A DNA stretch of 35,389 nucleotides from Anaerolineae bacterium (GCA_022843745.1 JALHNB010000066.1:1-35389); one strand, 5' to 3'; positions 16,181 through 24,652 are shown, counted from the stretch's first letter. Notes: generated from the sequence alone by a model not told the origin. Numbers and translations are program-made.

Positions 16181-17122
16181 TCACTCAACGATGCTGCGAT
16201 AGAACCAGAGATCACTTGTGGGTGGGCCGAAGAACGGCTCCAGCAGTGCGAGTTCCAGCGGCAAGACCTCAAAAATGCCGATGCTGCGTTCGAACTGGTC
16301 GTCGGGGAGGATCGGCAAATCGGCGCAGGTGTTCGCCACCAACGGCTGCTGCACCCAGCCGAAGCCGCTGAACGCCTGGATGCGATACCACGTGCCAGAG
16401 AGATTAACGCCCATCACGCTCACGGGTGTCGCGTTGGGGATATTGCCGATCACGCCCTGCCGCAAATCCGAGCCGAAACGCACATTCACATTCAGGTTAT
16501 TGACGGTATCCATTTCGCCGGGGCAGCCATCCAATAGGCCGACCAAACGGGCGGCGTTAAGGGGCGATTCAAGAGGCGTTATATCCGGCTCACCGCCTGG
16601 TACGGCGCGAATTCCTTCCCCGGCGGTGACAGTATGTTCAACATCGTTGGTGATAATTTTAGCTTCACCCTCGGCAACCGTTACCACGTCCGGCCAGACC
16701 GCGAGCCAGGCCGCCGGGCTTGTGACGACCAGCGGCGCACTGCCCATCACTTCCAGGCGATAGGCGCGAAATCGCGGTGTTTGAGTCTGGCGCTGGACGG
16801 CATATCCATTGATACGCGCGTCGAGTTCGTTACCAAATTCAAGCAGTTCATAAGTGGATTCGGGCAAAATCAGCAGGTCAATCTGATCCAGAAAAGTGAG
16901 CAGCGCCCGCCCGGTTTCATCCGTTCGCAGCACATCACCCACGCCGAAGGGGGATTCGGAATTTTCGGGAAGGGCTACCCAGGCTTCGGTGTTGGCGCGG
17001 CGAATCTCGACACCGGAATGGGTGATCGTGAGCAGAGCGGCATAAGAGGGCGTTTGGGCGTGGACGGAAAACGCGCTCATCAGAAGAATCACGATTCCAA
17101 CTGCCGATAGTTTATAACGCAT
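16181..17122 (-). CDS. Exported FecR-like and SH3 domain protein (downstream partner)
   Basis: A protein of about 313 residues with a signal peptide (RYKLSAVGIVILLMSAFSVH, cleavage near AQT). A FecR-like region (about 25-165) has VEIRRANTEAWVALPEN, GVGDVLRTDETGRALLTFLD, and a VVTSPAAWLAV..VTVAEGEA block. A bacterial SH3 domain follows (about 205-265), with LNVNVRFGSDLRQGVIGNIP and WYRIQAFSGFGWVQQPLV. The C-terminal tail is unassigned. FecR proteins in other bacteria relay envelope signals; SH3b domains commonly bind cell-wall material. It lies right after the CHASE2 kinase and overlaps its end by 11 bases if the second ATG (17122) is used, which AAAGG favours; an earlier ATG at 17131 exists. 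It is paralogous to the gene at 19989. Confidence 0.8.
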   Translation of the reverse strand: MRYKLSAVGIVILLMSAFSVHAQTPSYAALLTITHSGVEIRRANTEAWVALPENSESPFGVGDVLRTDETGRALLTFLDQIDLLILPESTYELLEFGNELDARINGYAVQRQTQTPRFRAYRLEVMGSAPLVVTSPAAWLAVWPDVVTVAEGEAKIITNDVEHTVTAGEGIRAVPGGEPDITPLESPLNAARLVGLLDGCPGEMDTVNNLNVNVRFGSDLRQGVIGNIPNATPVSVMGVNLSGTWYRIQAFSGFGWVQQPLVANTCADLPILPDDQFERSIGIFEVLPLELALLEPFFGPPTSDLWFYRSIVE

Positions 17123-19697
17123 TACCTTCATCCTTTATCACAGGCAGTTCAACAAAAAAAGTGCTGCCTGTGCCTTCCTTGCTTTTGACCCACACCCGTC
17201 CATTATGCGAATCAATAACCGATTTCACCAGACTCAAGCCCAGGCCTGTGCCGGGAATGTCGGCGGTGATGGCGGTGCGGACACGGTAAAACTCGGTAAA
17301 CAACTGTTTCTGCGCTTCTTCGGAGATTCCGTAGCCCGTATCTTCGATTTCGAGGCGGATCAGGGCGCTGTCGGGTTGATACAAGCGCAGGTTGATATGG
17401 CCTTCGTCGGGCGTATATTTCACCGCGTTGCCCAGTAAATTGGTGACGGACTGGGTAAGCTGGCGATAATTCCCTGAAACCTGTACCGATATATCGGCGA
17501 TCTCGACGTTAAACGTCTGTTTTCGCCTCGATATATCCGCTTTATGGTGCTGGATCGCTTCCTGCACGACTTCGCGCGGGTCAAGCGGCAGGTACTTCAC
17601 CCCGCCTGTACGCGCCAGTTCCAGGTCGAGGATGCCGCCGATAATTTCGTTCATCTGCTCGGCAGCGGATTTGATGCTGTCCAGAAAGCGGACTGTCTGT
17701 TCCGGCAGGATATCGCGATTGATCTGCTGCACCAGATCGGCATAGCCCAGAATACGCGCCAACGGATTGCGCAGATCGTGCGAGGCCATGCGAATCATTT
17801 GCGTTTTGAAGCGGTTCAGCTCGCTCAGTGTGGTCACATCGTTGAGGATAACCACCCACTGCTTAAAATCGGTCAGCGGCGCGGCTTCGAGATTGAAACT
17901 GCGCTTGCCGATTTGAATCTCCTGGCGAAAGGCTTCACCCGATTCAAATTTTTCGGGCAGCACAATGGCATCGGGCATCGCTTCTTCAAAGGCAGCGTTG
18001 CGGCGCAGCGGCTGAAGTTTGTCATCTAGCAGAGCGATCCCGGCGGGGGAAGCGGCGAGAATAGCCTCCAGCGTCACTTTCTGACGTGCGACTTCGGTAT
18101 AGAGAATGGCGTTTTCCAGGCTTGGCGCGAGTTGATCGGCTAGGCTTTGGAGTAAATAGAGAGCGGCACGCGGCGGATTCCAACGAAGTGGGATTTGCGC
18201 CGTCAGGACAGCCAGCATCCGCCCCTGCCACAACACCGGCACCGCCACACAGGGGTAACTGATGATGGCATGACGCTCGGCATAGGTGCGGCGGCAGATC
18301 GCCTCCAGCATCGGCACATAGGCTGCGGATTCCGGCCACTGATGCGCCAGACGGGGTGTGCTGTTTTCATCGGCGAACAGCCAGATCGCCCCGGCGGGAC
18401 TGTTCAAAACACGGCGAATATCCGCCGCAATGCTGGGCAGAATGCGCTCCAGAACGAGACGCTGGTTCGAGATTTGGACGACGCTTTGCAGCAAAAATTC
18501 ACTGCGGCGGCGGCGGTCAATCTCGATACTCAGCTTGCGGGCTGCGTTCAGGATTAGCGGTACGATCAGTGCCAGACCCGCGTAAAACAGATCGATCATC
18601 TCCTGTCTCTGGCGGAAGATGTAGAAAGCTGCGCCTGCGAGTACCAGGATCATAATGACGCTGATGGGGAGCAGCAAATACCAGCGCACATAGACATACA
18701 GCAGGCTGGAGATGATCGACAAGCCGAGAATCCAGAGGATGGGGTTCACAGCGCGTGGGAGTTGATTTTGGATCAGCGTCTCGATGGCGTGGGCATGGAT
18801 CTCCACCCCGGCCATCAGATTACCAGATGTATCGGTTGGAACGGGATACTGGTCGATAAATCCGCTGGCGTTCATCAGACCGACGAGGACGACTTTGTCG
18901 GTAAACAGCGCCGGATCAACCGTGCCGGAAAGCACATCCTGCATGGAAACGGTGATGGGCGACGCGAAATAATTTTGCTGCCACAAGCCCACATCATCCA
19001 GAATAATTTTACGCTGCGGCGTGACATTTAGCGTACCTGCGTCCGCTTCGGCCACGACGAGCTGCGGGATAGCAGCGACGGGGATACGCAAATAGGCCAG
19101 ATAGACGGCAAGGCTGAAGGAGAGTCTTTCTTCTTCGCCGATCTGGACGAGCGCAGGCTGGCGGCGGATCACACCGTCGATGTCCTGAAAGGTGTTGACA
19201 CTTCCCAGATTGTCCACAGCAGCCGTTAAAATCGGATTTGGGCGCAGGCCATCCTGGAAGCGGGCAATTCTACCATCGCCAAAGACGCGCTGCACCCCAA
19301 CGACGGGCATAATCGTGCGGGTACGCGCCTCACCCTCGTTCGCCTGTTGGATGGCAGCAGCTAGGGCATTATCACCGCCATTAGGCACGTCAAAAAGCAG
19401 ATCAAAGGCGACGACACGCGCCGTACTGGTTCGGTTGATGAGTTCGGCGTAGAGGGTGCGCGGCCATTCGGTCAGCACACGACCATACGTTTCCATGCTG
19501 GCATCGTCAATCGCGACGATCACAATGCTGCCGGAGTTCGGTGTGGGGGCGAAATAAATATCGCTTAGGCGCAGGCGGGATTGAGCGAATAAGTCACCAC
19601 GCCATAACAAAATCAAAACTGCTGCCGAGATGCAGCCCAGCCACAGGCCAGCCCGCCAGCGGGAATCGCGCACAAACAGAGGAGATTCAGAGGTCAT
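17112..19697 (-). CDS. CHASE2-GAF-PAS sensor histidine kinase
   Basis: An 861-residue membrane sensor kinase. One helix at about 16-33 leads into an extracytoplasmic CHASE2 domain (about 35-330; SDIYFAPTPNSG, IVIVAIDDASMETYGR, DKVVLVGLMN, MAGVEIHAHAIETL). Three helices (about 330-395) return it to the cytoplasm, followed by a GAF-like domain (about 405-540), a PAS-like domain (about 550-640), then HisKA (MASHDLRNPLARILG, H640) and HATPase (N757 in NLLGNAVKYTP, DTGYGISEE, GTGLGLSLVK). The N, G1 and G2 boxes are intact, so it is probably active. AGGA eight bases before the ATG supports the start. It carries no receiver of its own. Two FecR-SH3 proteins flank it in the same direction, so an envelope or cell-wall stimulus is likely; the stimulus itself is unknown. 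Confidence 0.93.
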   Translation of the reverse strand: MTSESPLFVRDSRWRAGLWLGCISAAVLILLWRGDLFAQSRLRLSDIYFAPTPNSGSIVIVAIDDASMETYGRVLTEWPRTLYAELINRTSTARVVAFDLLFDVPNGGDNALAAAIQQANEGEARTRTIMPVVGVQRVFGDGRIARFQDGLRPNPILTAAVDNLGSVNTFQDIDGVIRRQPALVQIGEEERLSFSLAVYLAYLRIPVAAIPQLVVAEADAGTLNVTPQRKIILDDVGLWQQNYFASPITVSMQDVLSGTVDPALFTDKVVLVGLMNASGFIDQYPVPTDTSGNLMAGVEIHAHAIETLIQNQLPRAVNPILWILGLSIISSLLYVYVRWYLLLPISVIMILVLAGAAFYIFRQRQEMIDLFYAGLALIVPLILNAARKLSIEIDRRRRSEFLLQSVVQISNQRLVLERILPSIAADIRRVLNSPAGAIWLFADENSTPRLAHQWPESAAYVPMLEAICRRTYAERHAIISYPCVAVPVLWQGRMLAVLTAQIPLRWNPPRAALYLLQSLADQLAPSLENAILYTEVARQKVTLEAILAASPAGIALLDDKLQPLRRNAAFEEAMPDAIVLPEKFESGEAFRQEIQIGKRSFNLEAAPLTDFKQWVVILNDVTTLSELNRFKTQMIRMASHDLRNPLARILGYADLVQQINRDILPEQTVRFLDSIKSAAEQMNEIIGGILDLELARTGGVKYLPLDPREVVQEAIQHHKADISRRKQTFNVEIADISVQVSGNYRQLTQSVTNLLGNAVKYTPDEGHINLRLYQPDSALIRLEIEDTGYGISEEAQKQLFTEFYRVRTAITADIPGTGLGLSLVKSVIDSHNGRVWVKSKEGTGSTFFVELPVIKDEGNAL

Positions 19698-19750
19698 CAG
19701 GGTAATCCTGGCAACGAGTGATGCCTTTTAGCGTGTAACAATATGAATTT

Positions 19751-19961
19751 GTAGGGGCAGGTCTTAGAAGGTGTTGAAAAAGGGTGAATTAGTTTCCCCA
19801 TTTAACCCCCTCACCCCAACCCCTCTCCCCCGAACTCAAGGGAGAGGGGCTAAAAGCCATGCTGCGTTTTATTCCCTCCCTGAATTCGGGCGACCAACGG
19901 AAGTCCCTGTGGGAGAGGGTTTGGGAGGGTTTTTTCAACACCCTTTCAGACCAGCCCCTAC
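19751..19961. repeat. MITE-like element with 31-bp terminal inverted repeats
   Basis: The left end at 19751-19781 and the reverse complement of the right end at 19931-19961 match at 27 of 31 positions and begin GTAGGGGC, the family A terminus, and end in GTGTTGAAAAA. The 149-bp interior is C-rich, with the family B hairpin (CCCCTCTCCC.. GGGAGAGGGG) and a stretch with GGCGACCAACGGAAGTCCC whose reverse complement recurs near 32850. It holds no gene and fills the gap between the CHASE2 kinase and the upstream FecR gene. It looks non-autonomous; no matching transposase is in the window. Confidence 0.8.
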
Positions 19962-19988
19962 GAAAGCGTCTCAAAACCCCGCTGTGCA

Positions 19989-20951
19989 TCAGGGCGATTC
20001 CGTTGCTTCGGGTGTCGCTTCCGGTGCAATTTCAAGATTGTCGAGTTCGATCACCTCGCCGACAGCCGTGTAAAGCGCGGCGTTTTCCGGGCCATAATTG
20101 GTATCAAACTGCCGTAGCCCGGCGCAGCCTTCCTGAATTTGAGCGCTGGTGGACAAAATCCAGCCGAAGCCGCCCTGGAAAGTGATGCGATACCATTGCT
20201 CGGACACACCGATGATATTGGTCACATCAGCAGCATCAATCGTGCCGACGCGCGGATAATCCAGGCCAGCGCCGAGGCGCACGTTCAGACGCACATCGTC
20301 GGTTGTGATGATTATTGACGCACAACCATCCAGCGCGGAGTCAAGCTGCTCAAATGTTTTTGCGCGGACGACATCGCTTAAGCCCGCGTTTGAGGCTGCA
20401 CGAATGCCGAATTCCGGCGCGACCTCGGCGGTTGCGGCATCCTGCTCGGCGTTGACGATGCCTTCAGTCACCAGCATGGCGGCGCGTCCGTTGCTTTCGA
20501 CACGGATCGCGAACTCTGTGCCACGCGCTGCCAGCACCATGCCCGGTGTGGTGACATTGTAGGAGGAATTGGCATCCAGCAGACGGGCGAGGCGCTGTGT
20601 GGTCTGCCCGACGACAACTTCGACGGATAAATTAAACGATTCGTCTGTGCCTTCAAAACGCTCGATACGATATTCCGTATTGGGCAGCAGCTCAGTATCG
20701 GTGCCGTCTGCGAAAAAGGTCACACGCGCCCGCCCCGCTTCGTTGGTGCGGATGGTATCGCCGACGCCAACAATCGCCTCCGCCTTGACCGCGATCCAGT
20801 TGGTCGTATTCACCCGCAGCACTTCGACAGTGGGGGAGAGCACTTCGAGCGTCGCTGCCAGTTCGCTGGAATCCTGGGCGAATGCGGGAATGACCGCCAG
20901 AATCAACATGTGCAGTCCCAGCAGCGCCAGCAATACTTTTCTTGGTATCAT
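19989..20951 (-). CDS. Exported FecR-like and SH3 domain protein (upstream partner)
   Basis: A 320-residue protein with a clean signal peptide (MIPRKVLLALLGLHMLILAV, cleavage near AFAQ). The FecR-like region has VLRVNTTNWIAVKAEAIVGVG, DTIRTNEAGRARVTFFADG, and the hallmark VTTPGMVLAARGTEFAIRV. An SH3b domain (about 225-285) has VRLNVRLGAGLDYPRVGTID and WYRITFQGGFGWILSTSAQI, and then a Pro/Glu-rich tail (APEATPEATESP) without a sorting signal. It lacks the iron-sensing context of classic FecR, and no sigma factor or TonB receptor is near. AAGGA seven bases before the ATG supports the start. It is parallel to the CHASE2 kinase gene, separated by a repeat element, and has the same domain order as the gene at 16181-17122. 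Confidence 0.85.
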   Translation of the reverse strand: MIPRKVLLALLGLHMLILAVIPAFAQDSSELAATLEVLSPTVEVLRVNTTNWIAVKAEAIVGVGDTIRTNEAGRARVTFFADGTDTELLPNTEYRIERFEGTDESFNLSVEVVVGQTTQRLARLLDANSSYNVTTPGMVLAARGTEFAIRVESNGRAAMLVTEGIVNAEQDAATAEVAPEFGIRAASNAGLSDVVRAKTFEQLDSALDGCASIIITTDDVRLNVRLGAGLDYPRVGTIDAADVTNIIGVSEQWYRITFQGGFGWILSTSAQIQEGCAGLRQFDTNYGPENAALYTAVGEVIELDNLEIAPEATPEATESP

Positions 20952-21025
20952 ATTTTATTCCTTGAAAGAAAAACCAAAGGCTTTTGACTTATTTTATTAC
21001 AAATTTGGCTCTAACGGGATCACAA

Positions 21026-21787
21026 CTATTGCGTTCGCGATGCGGCGAAAATAATCCGGCGGAAACGGTAAAATACCGGGCTGCCGGGCATGTGCTGGCG
21101 CAAACGCTGCCGATAGGTTTCCATAAACGAATCCGTTTGATCGCCCAGGCGTTCCAGGTAGGGTACGAGCACCGTACCTTTGGTGAATTCCACGACGGCA
21201 TCGGAATTTTCCAACACCTGCGGATAAATCTTCTCAAAAACGTTGATATTGCTAAAGCCAGCGGTGAACAGCATCTCGGCGTAATCATCAATGGGAAGCA
21301 CAGGCGAATAGCGCACGAAGCCGTTCAGCGCCGTCCGAAATGAATCCTCAAGCGCAATATCAACGACGAGGCTTTGCGCGATATGGTTGAAATTCGAGGG
21401 CATTTGTACGGCGATTTGTCCGCCGGGTGCGACCTTCGCCAGTAATTGTGGAAACAAGCTGCGATGATCGGCTATCCAGTGCAGCGCCGCATGGCTGAAA
21501 ATCAAATCCCATTCACCAGCTAATGAATCGCCAATATCAGCCATTTCAAAATCCAGGCCGGGACACGCATATTGCTGCGCACGTTCCAGCATCTGGGCAG
21601 AATTATCGAGGCCCAATACGCGGCTGTTGGGGAGTTTATCCGCAAGTTTGGCCGTGAGTTCGCCTGTGCCACAACCGAGATCAACAACCCGCATGTTTTC
21701 ACGCACCGAAATCAGCGCCAGAACATCTTCAAAGGGCGCGGAACGTGCCGCTTGAAACAGTTGATACTGATCGGGATTCCAGGGCAT
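21026..21787 (-). CDS. tam: Trans-aconitate 2-methyltransferase-like protein
   Basis: A 253-residue SAM-dependent methyltransferase matching Tam in length (about 250 residues) and layout. Tam methylates trans-aconitate, a toxic aconitase by-product, to its monomethyl ester. Evidence: the start MPWNPDQYQLFQAARSAPFE, motif I VVDLGCGTGELTAKLADKL, motif II LGLDNSAQML, and AALHWIADHRSLFPQLLAKV as the substrate-side helix. A cytoplasmic enzyme. AAAGGA precedes the ATG. A short upstream frame ends in TAATG, one base overlapping its start, implying coupling. It sits between two signalling genes without an obvious link. A related SAM methyltransferase with another acid substrate cannot be excluded. 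Confidence 0.8.
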   Translation of the reverse strand: MPWNPDQYQLFQAARSAPFEDVLALISVRENMRVVDLGCGTGELTAKLADKLPNSRVLGLDNSAQMLERAQQYACPGLDFEMADIGDSLAGEWDLIFSHAALHWIADHRSLFPQLLAKVAPGGQIAVQMPSNFNHIAQSLVVDIALEDSFRTALNGFVRYSPVLPIDDYAEMLFTAGFSNINVFEKIYPQVLENSDAVVEFTKGTVLVPYLERLGDQTDSFMETYRQRLRQHMPGSPVFYRFRRIIFAASRTQ

Positions 21788-21891
21788 TACAAATTTCCTT
21801 TTGGCAGCGTCACGATGATACCGTCGCGCAATTGCGTGATGATACCTTCATGCAGTCGCGCTGTCACACGATCGGGATAGAGCGCGATCAT
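21787..21891 (-). CDS. Possible 34-residue ORF coupled to tam
   Basis: An ATG frame encoding MIALYPDRVTARLHEGIITQ then LRDGIIVTLPKGNL ends with TAA that overlaps the tam ATG by one base (TAATG). The peptide looks like real protein, with a helix then a strand pair. The same frame extends upstream without a stop (AYLWRSIVTFHR), so it may be a remnant of a longer gene cut off by the preceding kinase gene. Function unknown. Confidence 0.3.
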   Translation of the reverse strand: MIALYPDRVTARLHEGIITQLRDGIIVTLPKGNL

Positions 21892-21926
21892 ACGGTGAAA
21901 CGTGACGATAGAACGCCACAAGTATG

Positions 21927-23018
21927 CTAAGCGGCGCGACCTGCCTGAAGCAATGTGACATCTACTATTAGCTGCTGATTGGGAACGCTCTCTATATCGA
22001 GCGTGCCACCATACAATTCTGCCAGCCGGCGGCTGATCGTCAAGCCGAGCCCAACGCCCTTTTGCTCATACTGTTCGCGCTCGAACTGCATATAAGCGCC
22101 GATCCGCGCGATCTGGTCGGGTGTCATACCACGACCTTCGTTCGTGACGCGAATATGATAGTCATTTTCATCTGCCCATGCGCTGATCTCAACCAGTGTT
22201 CCTGGCGGCGAAAATTTGAAAGCGTTATGGACAATCTCATCAATGATGCGGCTCAGATGCTGGTCGGATATCTGAAGGCTGGCATCGCTCATGCTCAGAA
22301 CCACGTCGCGCTCGCGGTTAAAATGCTGCGCTATTTCAAACGCGACTGCATTGATGATCGCGCAGGCGCTTTCGACACGATTGTTTTTCAACGCTTCTGA
22401 TGAGACGGGAGAAGCCGCGATGATCTCCGTCTCGACATAGACCCAGAATTTTTCGGTCATCTGGTTGAGGCGGTTGGCTGAACTCAGAATGGTTTGGATC
22501 ATTTCGCCACGTTCAGGGTCGATGTCGTCGGCAAGCAGGCTGGACATGCCGATGACGATCCCCAGCGGCGTGCGGAATTCGTGGGGTAGGGCGTGGGTGA
22601 TATTGCGCCGCAGTTCGTTGAGTTTTTCTTCGGCCCCTCGTGCGACTCGTGCCTGTTTTTCCAGCCGGATATGAACAGCCGAGATCAGATCGTTGATGTA
22701 AAAGGGCTTGATAAGATAATCATCCGCGCCCAACCCCATACCCCAGCGAACATTCTTCATTTCGCCGAGAGCCGTGAGGAAAATGAACGGGATTGACTCG
22801 GTGATAGGATTCTCGCGCAGCGCGGTCAGTACAGCGAAACCATCCATATCAGGCATATTGACATCCGAGACGATCAGATCGGGCAGATGTTCGAGCGCCA
22901 GTTGGATGCCCGAAGTGCCGTCCTCTGCGGAAATAACCCGGTAATCCTGTGATTTCAGAATATCGACAATGAGTCTGCGATTATCGGACTCATCTTCGAT
23001 GACCAATATTTGCTGCAT
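21927..23018 (-). CDS. Receiver-histidine kinase (REC-HisKA-HATPase)
   Basis: A 363-residue soluble hybrid with the receiver at the N-terminus. REC: E8/D9, D52 in LIVSDVNMP, T82, K104 in DYLIKPF. HisKA: ITHALPHEFRTPLGIVIGMS with H146. HATPase: NAFKFSPPGT, VTNEGRGM, GVGLGLTISRRLAELYGG. All acceptor and catalytic residues are present, so it should take phosphate onto the receiver and may autophosphorylate under its control, as in cyanobacterial-type REC-kinases. No transmembrane segment. It follows the cyclase-like-REC gene by 11 bases and probably shares its transcript; the tam gene lies downstream with a 139-bp gap. The ribosome binding site before the ATG is weak. Confidence 0.92.
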   Translation of the reverse strand: MQQILVIEDESDNRRLIVDILKSQDYRVISAEDGTSGIQLALEHLPDLIVSDVNMPDMDGFAVLTALRENPITESIPFIFLTALGEMKNVRWGMGLGADDYLIKPFYINDLISAVHIRLEKQARVARGAEEKLNELRRNITHALPHEFRTPLGIVIGMSSLLADDIDPERGEMIQTILSSANRLNQMTEKFWVYVETEIIAASPVSSEALKNNRVESACAIINAVAFEIAQHFNRERDVVLSMSDASLQISDQHLSRIIDEIVHNAFKFSPPGTLVEISAWADENDYHIRVTNEGRGMTPDQIARIGAYMQFEREQYEQKGVGLGLTISRRLAELYGGTLDIESVPNQQLIVDVTLLQAGRAA

Positions 23019-23029
23019 GGTGTTTCTTT

Positions 23030-24025
23030 CTATACCCTGACTTTGACAAAGCGGTGCGCAAACTGTACCAGATCGGTAATGCTGACGGGTTTCAGTAGAA
23101 ATACATCGGCCATATCCGCTTCCGCGCTGCGTCCGGCCTGATAATTGGCAGTAATAACGATAACATGAAGTGGTTTTTGACTCTGGCGGACATGCCGGAT
23201 AATTTCCAGACCGGATGGCCCCGGCATATTGATGTCCAGCAGTAGCAAATCGGGCAGGGTGCGATTCAAATATTCCATCGCTTCATGACCATTTTGGGCA
23301 ACATTGACGCTAAAACCAGCACGGCGCAGCACGGTTGCAAAAATATCCCGTAGGTCGGCATGATCCTCCGCGATGAGTATCTGATACTCGCCCGCTGCCG
23401 GATATAGCATTTCCGGCACGCTGGGTTGCGCGGTTAACTGATAGGCTACTGTACCATCCTGAACGGCTGAGACCCACAATTTCGAGGCTTGAAACATTTT
23501 ACCCTCTAACAGGCTGATGTCCTGAAATATGGTTTCTGAGACCAGGATATTTCCACTCTGTTCCGACAGGCAGTGCGCGACATCGACCACGCTCCCCTTG
23601 ATAACCTCAAGCTTGTATTGACAGTTCTCCTCGTGTTCGTGCGTGACGATACCATGATGGATGCCGATGCCCATCTCCACCTCAAAACCACACTCCGCCC
23701 AGCCCGGCTTCATCAAGGCGAAAACCTGCTGCATTTTGAAGGCTGCTTCAACCGCCTTGCTGCTTTGCCTGGAAGCCTCGTCCGTATAGTCCTTGCTGGA
23801 AGTATCATCTGAAAGTTCATAGCTTGTCAACAAGTGATGGCCCGCAAGATCGATCACCGTACCCCCGGATGCGTCGATCACCGGCAGCATGGTTTGAAAA
23901 AATGCGTCGAGCAGGTCAATGGCGCGTTCAGAAACCGCCTCGTTGAGGTTGTGATATGAAAATTTGTTGAGGCTTGCGACCAGGACGGTCACGGGCCGAT
24001 GTTCACTTGAAATTTTGGATATCAT
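23030..24025 (-). CDS. Degenerate class III cyclase-like domain fused to a receiver
   Basis: A protein of 331 residues. The N-terminal 200 residues follow the class III nucleotidyl cyclase pattern (HRPVTVLVASLNKFSYHNLN, ASGGTVIDLAGHHLLTSYE, FEVEMGIGIHHGIVTHEHEE, GSVVDVAHCLSEQSGNILVS). Both metal-binding Asp positions are changed (S18 for the first, H63 for the second), and the usual N and R of the transition-state set read D148 and C152. It is therefore probably not a cyclase but a regulatory or ligand-binding fold. The C-terminal receiver (about 213-331) has D221, D264 in LLLLDINMP and K near LLKPVS and is intact. The ATG at 24025 (AAGGA upstream) is preferred over 24046. It stands between the orphan receiver and the REC-kinase, which may be its phosphate source. 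Confidence 0.82.
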   Translation of the reverse strand: MISKISSEHRPVTVLVASLNKFSYHNLNEAVSERAIDLLDAFFQTMLPVIDASGGTVIDLAGHHLLTSYELSDDTSSKDYTDEASRQSSKAVEAAFKMQQVFALMKPGWAECGFEVEMGIGIHHGIVTHEHEENCQYKLEVIKGSVVDVAHCLSEQSGNILVSETIFQDISLLEGKMFQASKLWVSAVQDGTVAYQLTAQPSVPEMLYPAAGEYQILIAEDHADLRDIFATVLRRAGFSVNVAQNGHEAMEYLNRTLPDLLLLDINMPGPSGLEIIRHVRQSQKPLHVIVITANYQAGRSAEADMADVFLLKPVSITDLVQFAHRFVKVRV

Positions 24026-24070
24026 AAATATTCTTTTCCTTAACATTACCCTGCATTGGATGCTAGAAAA

Positions 24071-24442
24071 CTAGCCCACATTGGATGCCAGAATCGCCTT
24101 TGCGATTTCATCGATGGAGGCGCTCTTGAGCAGATAGCCGATTGCCCCCGCCTGCCGCATCGCCTGAAAGGTCTCCGGGTCTCTATCGCTGGTTAAGGCG
24201 ATCACCTGGATACCGGGATACGATTGGCGAATGAGTCGTGTGGCGACAACGCCGTCCATCACGGGCATTTTTATATCCATCAGCACCACATCGGGGTGTA
24301 TCTGACCGCAGAGATTAATGGCTTCAATACCATTACCTGCCGCGCCAACAAATTGAAGCTCATCAAAGATGCGCAGGGAAAATCTCAGACCCTGTCGAAC
24401 AGCATCGTGATCGTCAACAATCATTACACGAATAGGATTCAT
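24071..24442 (-). CDS. Single-domain response regulator (orphan receiver)
   Basis: A 123-residue stand-alone receiver of the NarL-type subgroup. D10/D11, the phosphoacceptor D56 in VVLMDIKMPVMDG, T84 in IALTSDRD and K106 in GYLLKSASIDEI are all present. It ends right after the last helix (EIAKAILASNVG), so no output domain is present. Single-domain regulators often shuttle phosphate in a relay or bind a partner. The small gap (46 bp) and direction link it with the cyclase-like-REC and REC-kinase genes downstream. It begins the signalling run, and an upstream gap of 276 bp holds its probable promoter. Confidence 0.9.
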   Translation of the reverse strand: MNPIRVMIVDDHDAVRQGLRFSLRIFDELQFVGAAGNGIEAINLCGQIHPDVVLMDIKMPVMDGVVATRLIRQSYPGIQVIALTSDRDPETFQAMRQAGAIGYLLKSASIDEIAKAILASNVG

Positions 24443-24652
24443 TACATCATCTCGTAGATTCAGTCATCGATTATTAAGTTTAAGGCAAAAGTATTTCAAA
24501 TGCGCCATGCTCTTGGGGAGTTCTATCCTGGCGCAAAGACCTGGACAAGTGACCAGGTAAGGGGATGAAAGCGTGTCCGCGTGTCAGCTTATAGTCGGTC
24601 ATGAAGCGCCAAAGTAGGTGAGTGGTGGATTCGGTGGAATGGAGCATGATGT

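Noticed and set aside
24530-24560. ACCTGG/CCAGGT inverted repeat as a terminator or operator
   Set aside because: A six-base stem with no U-tract and no second copy in the window.
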